Made by a program: the position numbers and the translations under genes
NCBI GenBank assembly: GCA_012934845.2
Contig: WNNJ02001885.1
Span: forward strand, 1 to 64,000
Length of the DNA stretch: 64,000 nucleotides
From: Pomphorhynchus laevis
Lineage: Eukaryota > Acanthocephala > Palaeacanthocephala > Echinorhynchida > Pomphorhynchidae
Reading direction: 5' to 3'
Notes under the pieces: generated by a model
Seen by the model: the letters and a program-made list of their open reading frames with translations, nothing else
The model's database searches: none
Told to the model about the DNA's origin: nothing
Shown here: in pieces, positions 1-18,509 of the stretch
Layout of the letters: each line of letters opens with the position of its first letter
Position numbering within the stretch: position 1 is the first letter of the stretch

Positions 1-480
1 ATTCTTTTTAGTTGATGTAAAATCACGTAGAAAACAATTTAAAAGCATATGCCTCTCAAGATGCTTTTTTATAGTTATAATCCCCATATTTACCATTTTG
101 GGGGTAGGGGTAGTAATTCTCCTTCAATAGGAATAATCGAAACGTGACTTACCTTTCTACTAGGTTGAATATGACTGGTTGTTACCTTTTTGTCGTCTGA
201 ATAACTGGAATTCGAAATCATTTTTGCTGGAAAACCGTTTTTATTTGAAGCACCGACGTGCAACTCGACGCTAATTTTTTGATTTTTTTTGCATTTTAGC
301 ACTTAAGCATACAATAATAATATAATAATATAACAATAACAAATTATTTAACGCAGCAAATGCTTGTCAGCTGCACGATCGCAAGTTCACTAACTAACTA
401 AAAAACACCGCAAAAATCATATAGATAAATTAGTTAAATTGTTTAAATTTGATCGATTTTGACGTTTGAAGCACAGTATG
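1..480. other. AT-rich flank without recognisable gene
   Basis: I see no recognisable exon or repeat here. A 70-codon minus-strand frame (90-302) has no family resemblance and is probably chance. The sequence from about 490 onward belongs to the LINE described next. Confidence 0.4.
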
Positions 481-1468
481 GAGGTTGATTGGCGTATATG
501 AATATGCAGATGATTCCAGAGAAAAGAGCAGCCACAAGGAAGGAGCGGAAGCCAAAAAAGCTAGAGTAGTTTGGGACATGTAAAAGTATGGAATTACGGG
601 AACGCAAGGAACAGTAAAGAGGACGAGATTTGTCGAGGAAAGGTAGGTTGAGAAAGGAAGGAAAATGAAAAGTTACAAGGCGAAAAACAGTAAGAAGGCG
701 AATTTAAACACGACAGTGAATGGTAGGCAAATTGAGAGAAGCAAGATGGTGGGATGTATGATCAAAACGACGAAAACGAGGAAAATTCGGACGAATGTGT
801 TGACGATGTGTTGTAAAGGAAGAAGAGTGTATTTAGGTGAGTTGGAAAATAGACTAAGAGGGAGTTTTGAGAAAATGAGAATATATAAGAGTCATGCAAC
901 AAGGGAAACGAATCAATCTACGAATTTGACGGAGGTTACGGATAATCAAGGTAGACGAGCATTATTTATCCTGAACGAAAGTTTAAGTAAAAGTCGGTTG
1001 GCGAAATAGAAGTCGAATGGAAAACGAGATAACCAACGATAGGAAGAATTGTAGAATTTAATAATACGGAGGGAGGTTCTAAGCCGATGAGTCTAGGAAT
1101 GATTCACATAATTTTGAATTTATTAGGGTTCAGTGTTATACGAAGGTAATAAAGATGATTGAAAATTAAGGCAAGACAGTTGGAAGTAGAAACACTAAGA
1201 TCATGAGTACGATAAGCAGGTGCATGAACATAGATGATAATGTCATCAGCATATTGCATAACATGGAAGTAAAATGTATGGGAAATCGAAGACAAGTCAC
1301 CGAGAAGAATATAGAAATGCAAGGGACCTAATACGGATCCTTGTCGAACACCGGACGAGATGGAAGAAGGATGAGAAAGAGAAGAGTTAAAACAGATTCA
1401 AAAATGTTCGGTTTGATAGATATGAAAAAACCAAGCTACAGTGGGTAAAGATAAGTCATAATTTTTCC

Positions 1469-2016
1469 GATTGTGGCACGATATTATCCTCACAGGTATT
1501 GATCTTATTTTTGATATAGCAGGACGCTACTAATCAGTCTGGGTGGGTCTCATCAGCTGCTGACCCAGACCTACATTTCACGTTTCGACCCTTATTATCT
1601 GCTTTCTCCGTTGACTGATGCTGATCGGATTTGAACTCAGGACGTCTGTATCGTGATTCAACGCAACATCCACTAAGCTGGCTGTTCCAGTGGTGTAGAT
1701 ATACATTTCTGTATATCGGGTAGGTTTCTAATAGATCGTTAGAATACGATCCCCTACCAAAAGTAATATACAGAAATGTATATCTACACCACTGGAGCAG
1801 CCAGCTTAGTGGATGTTGCGTTGAATCACGATACAGACGTCCTGAGTTCAAATCCGATCAGCATCAGTCAACGGAGAAAGCAGATAATAAGGGTCGAAAC
1901 GTGAAATGTAGGTCTGGGTCAGCAGCTGATGAGACCCACCCAGACTGATTAGTAGCGTCCTGCTGTATCAAAAATAAGATCAATACCTATGAGGATAATA
2001 TCGTGCCACATTTGGA
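1469..2016. repeat. Foldback SINE-like element (family 1)
   Basis: Two nearly identical arms, about 1,469-1,715 and 1,766-2,016, face each other around a spacer of about 50 bp. Read from the spacer outward, the right arm has a tRNA-like head: an A-box-like CAGCTTAGTGG near 1,800 and a B-box-like GTTCAAATC near 1,850. Then comes a conserved domain at 1,891-1,945 with GGGTC-GAAA and CTGATGA-GACCC, and a tail ending in repeated AT-rich sequence. The element sits inside the decayed LINE. The tRNA-like head plus a central domain is the organisation of animal SINEs; the head-to-head doubling is unusual. No coding capacity is seen, and the open frames here are by-products of the arms. Confidence 0.7.
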
Positions 2017-2400
2017 AAATTTCAGCTCACAGATGCAATCAAATACAGTAAGTCATAATCATGACGAAAACGATGGAGAAGAATCGAGTGATCGTCGATG
2101 TCTAAAGCAGATGATATATCAAGAGAAAACTATGACACTGAAATGTCATAGTTTTCACGTGAAATGTAGGTCTGGGTCAGCAGCTGATGAGACCCACCCA
2201 GACTGATTAGTAGCGTCCTGCTGTATCAAAAATAAGATCAATACCTGTGAGGATAATATCGTGCCACATTTGGAAAATTTCAGATCACAGATGCAATCAA
2301 ATACAATAAGTCATAATCATGACGAAAACGATGGAGAAGAATCGAGTGATCGTCGATGTCTTAAGCAGATGATATATCAAGAGAAAACTATGACATTGTA
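1901..2400. repeat. 258-bp tandem duplication of element tail and LINE sequence
   Basis: The sequence from 1,901 (start GTGAAATGTAGG) recurs from 2,159 with only a few differences, down to a shared end near 2,400. The unit contains the end of the family 1 conserved domain plus about 200 bp of the neighbouring sequence, so the duplication happened after that element inserted. Confidence 0.8.
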
Positions 2401-2416
2401 TAATTTTTGATTTTTC

Positions 2417-2626
2417 GAGATGAGTAAGTCGTTATAAACTTAAAGACATGCAATTTCGGTAGAGTAATTAGAACGAAAAGCGGCTTGGAATGGAGGAAAT
2501 AAGTTAGAGGAAAAGATATATATATATCTTTTCCTCTAACTTATTTCCTCAATTCCAAGCGGCTTTTCGTTCTAATTACTCTACCGAAATTGCATGTCTT
2601 TAAGTTTATAACGACTTACTCATCTC
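2417..2626. repeat. Near-perfect 210-bp palindrome inside the LINE
   Basis: The arms, about 2,417-2,519 and 2,523-2,626, are reverse complements with about two mismatches and meet at an AT dinucleotide run. The arm sequence resembles LINE sequence at 3,120-3,190, so this is an inverted duplication of LINE sequence. The very high identity means it is either young or an assembly or amplification artefact. Confidence 0.8.
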
Positions 2627-5600
2627 GAGTAAATCCTGACGCTCAAGGAGTTTAGAAAGAGTTGGGAGAAGTGAAATAGGACGGTACGAAAATGGTAGTG
2701 AAGAGTCGAGAGATTGCTTTTTGATGAGAGGACGAACAGTGGCGCATTTCCAGATGGAAGGAAATGTACGGCTACGGATGGACGAGTTGAACAATGTGGT
2801 TAGGAAGGGTAAGATAGAGGAGCAGATATTTTTAAGCAAGTGAGTGGGAATTGGGTCAGAAGGAGAGGTTTTGTTAGGTAATGATAGCAGAACCGAAGAA
2901 ACTTCATCAGATGAAACGGGAAGAAGGTGGAATAGTTCTGGGAGGGAAGTATTTAAAGAGAAGAGTGGGTACAAGGGGCTATGGGTAGTAGGGAAAGTAA
3001 ATTAGATAGCTTAGTTTGTAGATAAGAAGAAAATTCATCAGGATTTATATTACAAGAAGTAGATGATCGTGAAAGAATTGAGTTTAAGATTTTCCAATAA
3101 GATTTAGAGTTGGAAGACATACCATTTCAATAGAGTGATTAGAGCGAAAAACAGCTGAGAAGGGAGGAAATAAGTTGGATGAAAAGAGATAAACATTATT
3201 TGCTTGAAAACAAGACGCTCAAAGAGCATAGAGAGGGTTGGCAGAAGTGAGATAGAACGGTGCGAAGATGGTAGTAAAAGGTTGAGATATTGCTTTTTGG
3301 GTGGAGGACGAACACTGTCGCATTTTCAGCTGGAAGGAAATATTTGGCTACGTATAGGCAAGTTGAACAATGTGGTTAGAAAGGATGAAATAGAGGAGCA
3401 GATACTTTTAAGCAATTGAGTGGGAATTGGATCAGAAGGAGAGGTTTTATTAGGTAATTACAGAAAAACTGAAAAAAACTTTATCAGGCGAATCAGAAAG
3501 AAGGTGGAATATCTTTGGGAGGGAAGTATTTAGAGAAAATACGGTACAAGGACATATGAATAGAAGGGAAAGTAAATTAGATAGCTTAGATTGCAGATAA
3601 GAAGAAAATTCATTAGGATTTATGTTACAAGGTGTATATCATCGTGAAATTAAATATAATATTAAATTAAATTTAATATCCAATGAGATTTAGAGTTAGA
3701 TGATGACTCGAGTTGATTTCGCCAAAAGAGAGTACGTTTAGTACGCATGAGAATGAGATAGGGACGGATGATCGAAATATAGGAAGCACGGAGATTTTGA
3801 GTGAGTGAGTTTAGAGAACGTTTTTGAAAGCGATTAAACACACGAAAAGAGTGACGGAGTCGACGCTAAAAAGACTACAGTCGGAATAGAATTTGGGAGC
3901 ATGGCGCAAAGCTGAAAACTTCGTGATCGACTAGGCAGAAGGTGATTTAGAATAGCCGTAATTTCAGAATCAAACAGAATGCAGAGATCATCGGGAAAAA
4001 TATATTTAAGTGGAAGTGAAAAGAGTAAATAATTGAGTAAGGATGCGGAGAGAATCGAGATTTCGAGAAATTTCCTGGGTCGACTTCGATTAGCTAATTT
4101 TGGAGGCGGAGAAAAAGGATGGAGACGAGTAAGATTAAGAGTGACAAGGAAATGATCGTATAAACCAAGATTAGTAATTGACAAGAAAGTATATGCATTG
4201 AAGCAGTTGGGAGCAGCAATGAAATCAAGAGCACCGTCGAGAATATGAGTGGAGCTTGTTGAAAATCATTTATTTTAAAATCAGAAAAAATATTAGTCAG
4301 AGTGATAGAGTCAGAGTCAGTCGGGCAATAAATACGAATATAAATGTCACCGAGTGGTAGTCACGTGAGGGGTAGCTGAGCCTGGACGGTATACAATTAC
4401 AAGTTCGAGAGAGGAAGGATTTGATGATCTGCATATGAGCAATTCGAACGAGATGGAATGGATGTTAGAATTAATTTTACGTAGAGACTTCTGGTGACAA
4501 GCATTTGCAGCAATGTCGAAATTTATTAGTAGAAGTAGATGTGGAAGAGACAATTGGATGAGCTGATTCAACTAGAGGACAACCAGAGCGACATAGACGA
4601 CGAATAGCGAGATCGTCAGTGCCAGGATTCCAAGATTTGATAATGCAAAAAATATTGATAGATAATTGATCGAAGATATCAAGGAGCAGATTAGCTTTAT
4701 GAATAATGAAGCGAGTGTTTAAAAAGACGAAAAGTATGTTCAGGAGCGAGATCGACTAGCAAATAAGAATAGGGGAGAGACGGGACGCCATCGGATTTTT
4801 GGCTCGTGCGTACGAAATGAAAATTTCTGTAGATTTGACGGTTTGATAAGGATGTCTAACCGCTTGTTTCACGCCGATGTTTCTCAATGAAAACTATGTT
4901 GGAAAACGATTTTTAGGAGTGGGGTACTGAGGTGATTGGATTTAATGGATTTGTTTAAACGGATAAAAGATAAAGGAACAATATTATTGAAATGGGATGG
5001 ATTATCATCAGCAAGATTTGTTGCTAGGATAGACCTTAAAGCAGATACACCATTATCGAGGCGAGTTTGTGGATAATCAGATTCGGAAAGCTTAAAGTTA
5101 GATATGATTATACAGCGATCGCGCGAAGGAAAACGATTTCGTGGAAGTAGTGGACGGACAGAACTGGTAGGAGTAGAGGCAGAAGAGCAGATAGAAGTGG
5201 GAATGACAGGGGTGCGTAGTTAAAGGAGTGTGTGAGAGAGAAATTTGAAGAACGGGATTCATAGATGACGAAGGAGTTAGTCAGCAAACGGATGACGACG
5301 ATAGCTTGGAAAATAGTTTGTGGTTTGTTGATGGTCCATGTATAACAGCGGTCTGAGTCGACTGAGAGACATCATCAAGTTCATTTATTGAGCACAACTC
5401 TGTTTCGTTAGCCTCCAGAACGTCTCCACTGTTTGAGTGGTCAAACTTCATTAGCTTATCTACGAGAGCAGCACAACAGAAGCCGCAGAGGAAATTCCGA
5501 TTTAAAACGTTGTCCTCGTCAGTGAAAGGAATGGCAACGTGAGTCCAAACATTGCAGTTCTTGTTGTCGCACATAGATTTCCAGACAAGTCCTGTCGTAC

Positions 5601-5640
5601 CGTCTAATTTGAAGATATTAAAGTATTTTTAAATTCGAAA

Positions 5641-6226
5641 ATAAATACAATTTTAATTTTCCGTTTTTAAATGGTAAAATGAAACAACAACTTCAAAATA
5701 ATTACAGAATCCGAACAGAAAGCAAAGGGTTAGCAATATTTAAAATATATTTTAGATACAAAAAACACTAGAAAGCAATTATATACGACAGAATATAGCT
5801 TATTTAAATTGTTACCGATTCCTGATCGCTATAACAGATTAAATAACATTTTTATAATCAAAATTGATTCCCTAGCAAATACGATATTCGAATCTATTTT
5901 TTAAACCGAGCATAATTGGATTGCAATTCTTGACTTTGAAATTAGATTGGCAAATATTATTTAAAAGTAAAAAACGCAATATTTTATATCTTCATTTCGT
6001 TCGTATGTTATCGAAAAATATACAGATCACATTTATTTAATGCAATTAAAAGTAAAGTTTTCACAGAAAATCAAAATTTAAGAATTTATGCAATACACAA
6101 AAATGCAGTGTGGGCAGTATATTATCAAACAAAATGGTGGAATTGACAAAATATATTGGACAATATATCACGACAACTGTTGATTGGCGTTCATCGTTTT
6201 ACCAACATGTGAAGATGTAGGTAAAA
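5641..6226 (-). promoter_or_regulatory. 3' flank of NUP153-like gene with polyadenylation signal
   Basis: AT-rich sequence downstream of the nucleoporin stop codon. On the minus strand an AATAAA hexamer lies at 6,032-6,037, about 190 nt after the stop, a plausible poly(A) signal. Nothing else is recognised. Confidence 0.45.
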
Positions 6227-13597
<7,371 letters not shown>

Positions 13598-14094
13598 TAT
13601 TTTGAGCCGTAAGAGATTCTTGATTGCGCTGTACGGGTTAAAATATTCATAGCTGTAAAATTTTCACAAGTCTAGAAACATTTGCGAAATTGAATTTATA
13701 AAAAGATTGAATAAAAAAACAAGTTACTTTAGAAAGCTAAAAACGGGAAATAGAAATTTGCCTTGAAAACTTTTTTTTATTTTAAAAATTGGCCATTGTT
13801 ATATTTTGTACATATAACAAAATTGCTGCGCTCCAGGTACTCCTCGAAATATCAGCAAAACACATCCTCATTGCAGAAAGCGCTTGTTAACAATTAAAAT
13901 GGCGCTAGAATAAGTTTAATGGGTCATTGTTCAAAAATCGCTTGCAGTTTTGCTGTGTAATTGAAGACAAAAGTATTGTAAAGCTGTTCCCACGCATTAT
14001 CAACTCTTTTCTGTTGTTGCACAAGTAGTGGAAATGCGTCAATTTTGCATTATTAACAAGCATGCATGCAACCTCTCGACGTCATCACAATTTG

Positions 14095-14370
14095 TTGCTA
14101 AAGCGTACGCGTCAGCAGTAGACGTCATATCACTTTGTTGATAAATGTACGCAGTTAGCCGCCGTCATCTCACTTTGTTGATAAATACAGTCAGCAGTAG
14201 ACGCCATCTCACTTTGTTGACAAATGCAGTTAGCCGCCGACGCCATCTCACTTTGTTGACAAATGCAGTCAGCAGTAGACGCCATCTCACTTTGTTGACA
14301 AATGCACAGTCAGCAGTAGACGTCATCTCACTTTGTTGACAAATACAGTCATCAGTAGACGTCATCCAAC
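14095..14370. repeat. Minisatellite of about 40 bp
   Basis: About seven tandem units of 36-41 bp, each containing CACTTTGTTGA, a short AAAT-ACAGTC part, and AGCAGTAGACG or the variant AGCCGCCGACG. Units differ mainly by the AGCAGTAGA/AGCCGCCGA alternation. The open frames across it, on both strands, follow from the repeat and are not evidence of coding. Confidence 0.8.
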
Positions 14371-15360
14371 CTTGTTCGAATGGGGCAAGACGTCAGTGCA
14401 TTAATTCAACTTAATTTACATAAAAGCGACTACTGACTGCATTCTACATATAGATAAAGCGCAAAAGTAAAAAATTGGTGTAACAATAAACCTATTATAA
14501 AAGTCAATTGACGAAAGAAGTGTGAAAAACTACGAAAGAATTTCAGTTGCTTTTCTGTAACGTATCGGCTTCTTGAAAGAAGTATAATATGAACTCGATT
14601 GTACTACCAAAATGACTGCCGCCTAATTAGTGTATGCACGGAGAATTTCACTAGTTTTTGTGCTTGGTAATCGACGGATACTCTTCTAAACATGTCTGAC
14701 TTCTTTGAGCCATTACAACCTCATTTTTAAGGAAGCCGTAAAAGTTACATTAATTTACAACTGTAGCTAATGACCAACATCCGTTATATTTTATAAAATC
14801 TGATTTCAATTCTCACAGTCGATGCGATTTTGTCCAAAATGAATTCGTTCTGAATGTAATATCAAATTTTTATAAAAATATTGGAATTATTAATATATTA
14901 AATTATTATGTAATATACAGTTTACGAGTCAAAACTTTGTTACAAAAAAGTACGCGTCAGCTGTAGACCATCTAATCTTGTAATTAGTAATCATCTTGTA
15001 ATTTGAAAAAATAAAATTCATTCTGAAATATTTGTCTTTTGTCGCTGATCAAATCCATATCTTCTACTGATCAAACAGTCATTCAATTTTCTGGATTTCT
15101 GTAATAATGAACTATTGAAAATAAAAATGCAAGTGAACAGATTTATATGGACATCAAATTGAATTTACTTTTTAGTTAAACAGTCCAAGGCGATCTACAC
15201 CGACCTTGTAATCTATTTTGGTTTCGAGTGTAAACAATATTGTCCGAATATATTGTCAATATTGTCCGTGATGTCGTATCTAACATTGCAAGCCTGCAAT
15301 TAAAATATCGATTTTTTAACCTAAGGCAATTTTTCAACAATTGATAAGCCAGGTTAATCA
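14371..15360. other. Stretch without recognised gene
   Basis: AT-rich sequence between two minisatellites. No exon, RNA gene or mobile element recognised. Confidence 0.35.
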
Positions 15361-15364
15361 AATG

Positions 15365-16745
15365 CCAAGCAAATGAAAGGCCAAAACAATTCAAAGGCCA
15401 ACACAATTCAAAGGATAAACAATTCAAAGGCCCGACAATTCAAAAGATAGACAATTCAAAGGCCAACACTATTCAACGGCCAACACAATTCAAAGGACAA
15501 CACAATTCAAAAGCCAAGATAATTCAAAGATCAAACAATTCAAAGGCCAGACAATTCAAACGTTAAACAATTCAAATACCAACACTATTCAAAGGTTAAC
15601 ACAATTCAAAAGCCAACATAATTCAAAGACCAAACAATTCATAGGCCAGACAATTCAAAGGCCAGACAATTCAAAGGCCAGACAATTCAAAGGCCAGACA
15701 ATTCAAAGGCCAGACAATTCAAAGGCCAGACAATTCAAAGGCCAGACAATTCAAAGGCCAGACAATTCAAAGGCCAGACAATTCAAAGGCCAGACAATTC
15801 AAAGGCCAGACAATTCAAAGGCCAGACAATTCAAAGGCCAGACAATTCAAAGGCCAGACAATTCAAAGGCCAGACAATTCAAAGGCCAGACAATTCAAAG
15901 GCCAGACAATTCAAAGGCCAGACAATTCAAAGGCCAGACAATTCAAAGGCCAGACAATTCAAAGGCCAGACAATTCAAAGGCCAGACAATTCAAAGGCCA
16001 GACAATTCAAAGGCCAGACAATTCAAAGGCCAGACAATTCAAAGGCCAGACAATTCAAAGGCCAGACAATTCAAAGTCCAAGAGATAATTCAAAGTCCAA
16101 GATAATTCAAAGACCAGACAATTCAAATGTCAATACAATTCAAAGGCCAGACAATTCAAATGTCAATACAATTCAAAAGCCAAGATAATTCAAAGATCAA
16201 ACAATTCAAAGGCCAGACAATTCAAACGTTAAACAATTCAAAGACCAACACTATTCAAACACTATTCAAACACTATTCAAACACTATTCAAAGGCCAGAC
16301 AATTCAAACGTTAAACAATTCAAAGACCAACACAATTCAAAAGCCAACAAAATTCAAAGACCAAACAATTCAAAGACCAAACAATTCAAAGGCCAGACAA
16401 TTCAAAGGTCAAGATAATTCAAATGTCAATACAATTCAAAGGCCAGACAATTCAAATGTCAATACAATTCAAAGGCCGGACAATTCAAAGGGCAAACAAT
16501 TCAACGGCCAAACAATTCAAAGGCCAACACAATTCAAAGGCCAATGCAATTTGAATGCCAACACAATTCAAAAGCCAACATAATTCTAAGGCCATCAAAA
16601 TTCATAGGTCAACACAATTCAAAAGCGAACACAATTCAAAAGACAATACAATTCAAAAGCCAATACAAGTCAAAAGCCAACATAATTCAAAAGTTAACAC
16701 AATTCAAAGGCCAAGATAATTCAAAGGTCAGGACAATTCAAATTT
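15365..16745. repeat. 16-bp minisatellite, about 85 units
   Basis: Tandem array of ACAATTCAAAGGCCAG and variants. The centre (about 15,650-16,075) is close to 26 essentially identical 16-bp units. Both flanks are degenerate, with units of 14-18 bp (CAACACAATTCAAAAGC, AACGTTAAACAATTCAA and others). This perfect-centre, decayed-edge pattern points to recent expansion or homogenisation in the middle. The frames of 67-96 codons in it are by-products. Confidence 0.95.
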
Positions 16746-16749
16746 AATC

Positions 16750-18500
16750 ATAATGTCATCCCTGAGAGTATACTATAATATAATGAGAGCATCTTGTAAT
16801 ATTATATTAGATCAAAATATGATATGATGTCAAATCTGAGTATAACTGAGTTCTTTAAGGAACACTTAATTGTTGTGCGTAAGGTAAAAACAGACTACGG
16901 ATATTTGCCAATTCGTACATTTAGTCCTAATTTACTAGAAACTGCAAAAAATGTTTGTACTGGTTATTAAGGAATAGAAGCCGAGATCTGCAAAATAAAA
17001 AACGTGTTCGCTAGATACGTAACGAATTCTGAAATTCAAAAGATACCGAAATTATTCAGAACTTGTAAACATGTTACGCTTATTTTGCTGTATTACTTGC
17101 CTTTTGTGATTTAGATGAAGTATGAAAATAATCTCAGAAGATGGTCGAAAGTTCTTAAAATTTATTTAAGTCCAAAGTGAAGGTCGTTCTACAAATTTAA
17201 ATTTCTGGATTAAAATCAACAATGCTCTGCTACTACCTCAAGTTGTTTGGATTTTTTTAAAATACCTAATAATCAGTTGAATTAATAACCAATAGTTCAA
17301 TTAATTATTGATTATTTTAAATTGGATTGTCACAATCCAATCGAATAGCTCGACGTTTGCCAAAGGATTCTCATTAGAAGACCTCAAATTATTAGACTTC
17401 TGATTATTACCTAAAATTGGATATAAGTTTCGTATCCGGAATACTCGGCATTTTACTAATTTTTGTTATTCAAATAAAAAGCGGAAAAAGTGATTTTTTT
17501 TAATTTGCAAACGTTTATTATCATTTCGGTTGCGCGATGGAACATCTTATCAATAATCGAACAGAAATTATCTAAGCAAACGTTCATTTATTTACGAACT
17601 GCGACATTATTCTTCTAAGTGTATTAGTTGGCCATAAATTCTCAAATAGATATTAACTTATAACTTCTAGAAACGGTATTAATATGTTAGAAACGATAGT
17701 TATTAATTTTAGATCGTTAAACGTGTGCATCTTATTAAAGAGAATCATTACCTTATCACCGGTGGAAGTTTTGTCATTCTAAGAAGTTAAAATGCTACCT
17801 GGATATCGTATATAACATTGTAAGCGTGTAATTAAAATATCGATTTTCCAATCTTGTATAGTTCTGATAATAATGATCTAATTGCAGAAGCCATTGAAAC
17901 TCAGTTTTTTGTGAATTTATTTTTAGTCAAAAATAGATTGCTTTTGTGCAAAAAGGTAATATAGCGAAGTCCACTCATTAACAGCTAAGTTCGTGTTATG
18001 TTTACCCAGAAAAATTTTCTTAACGATTTATTAGGATGTGTTTATATTTATTTTTGTAAATAAAGAATTATTTATTACTTATTAAATTAAAATATTAAAA
18101 AATTATTAAAATTTAATATAAATAAATTAATATTATTAGATAAATTTAACATTATCAAATTTTATTGAATTATTTTATTATTTGTCATTTATTTATAAAT
18201 TATCTATTATTATTTATTATAAATTATTATTTATATATGAGAGAAAGATTTATTTATCAACCTAGGTGCCACGAGCAATGAGAAATATATTACAGTCTAT
18301 ACAAGTATGAATAAACGGGGGGAAAGGTTTACACGCTAGAAAATTAAATTCAATACTACTAGAAATCTAAATTCAATTAACTTCAAATGTATGTAAGTTA
18401 ATATCACCTTTTTTGTTCCATCAATTGACTTTTAACTGAATCGTGGGAGAATTGAATATTATTAATTTACAAGACAATGCCCTAAGACTGTTCAGCCTGC
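16750..18500. other. Stretch without recognised gene
   Basis: AT-rich sequence with low-complexity TTATT and AAATTA runs near 18,060-18,240. Nothing coding recognised. Confidence 0.35.
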
Positions 18501-18509
18501 TCAATATCT

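Larger units (their letters stand above)
490..5640 (-). mobile_element. CR1-like non-LTR retrotransposon, composite and decayed
   Basis: Read on the minus strand the parts come in LINE order. At 5,281-5,620 is an ORF1-like segment with a PHD-like Cys pattern (CDNKNC, then FLCGFCC). At 4,347-4,571 and 3,834-4,184 are endonuclease pieces (LVIVYRPGSA; YDHFLVTLNL). At 2,606-2,974 are reverse transcriptase fingers (NKTSPSDPIPTHLLK; YRPISLLPTLSKLLER). At 1,104-1,370 is the palm (GVRQGSVLGP, then QYADDIIIYV), and from about 1,000 to 560 the C-terminal region. The frames are interrupted many times, and the RT segment is present twice (about 2,640-2,990 and 3,215-3,600), so this is either a duplicated copy or two nested copies. 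The C-terminal part matches fragments at 20.1 and 25.8 kb in style (LQ-I-N pattern). The clade assignment rests on ORF1, endonuclease and RT motifs only. Not functional as it stands. Confidence 0.8.

Noticed and set aside
1790-1860. tRNA gene in the family 1 arm
   Set aside because: A- and B-box-like motifs are present, but I cannot fold a complete acceptor stem, and the element continues as a SINE-like unit and is inverted-duplicated.
14145-14365. Frames across the repeat of about 40 bp on both strands
   Set aside because: By-products of the repeat; no conserved protein pattern.
15650-16075. CRISPR-like array
   Set aside because: Units of 16 bp abut directly without spacers in a eukaryotic, intron-containing context; this is a minisatellite.
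16127-16747. Plus-strand frames rich in Gln, Lys and Ser (QFKGQ-like)
   Set aside because: They follow from the AATTCAAAGGCC minisatellite, whose 16-bp period also changes frame from unit to unit.
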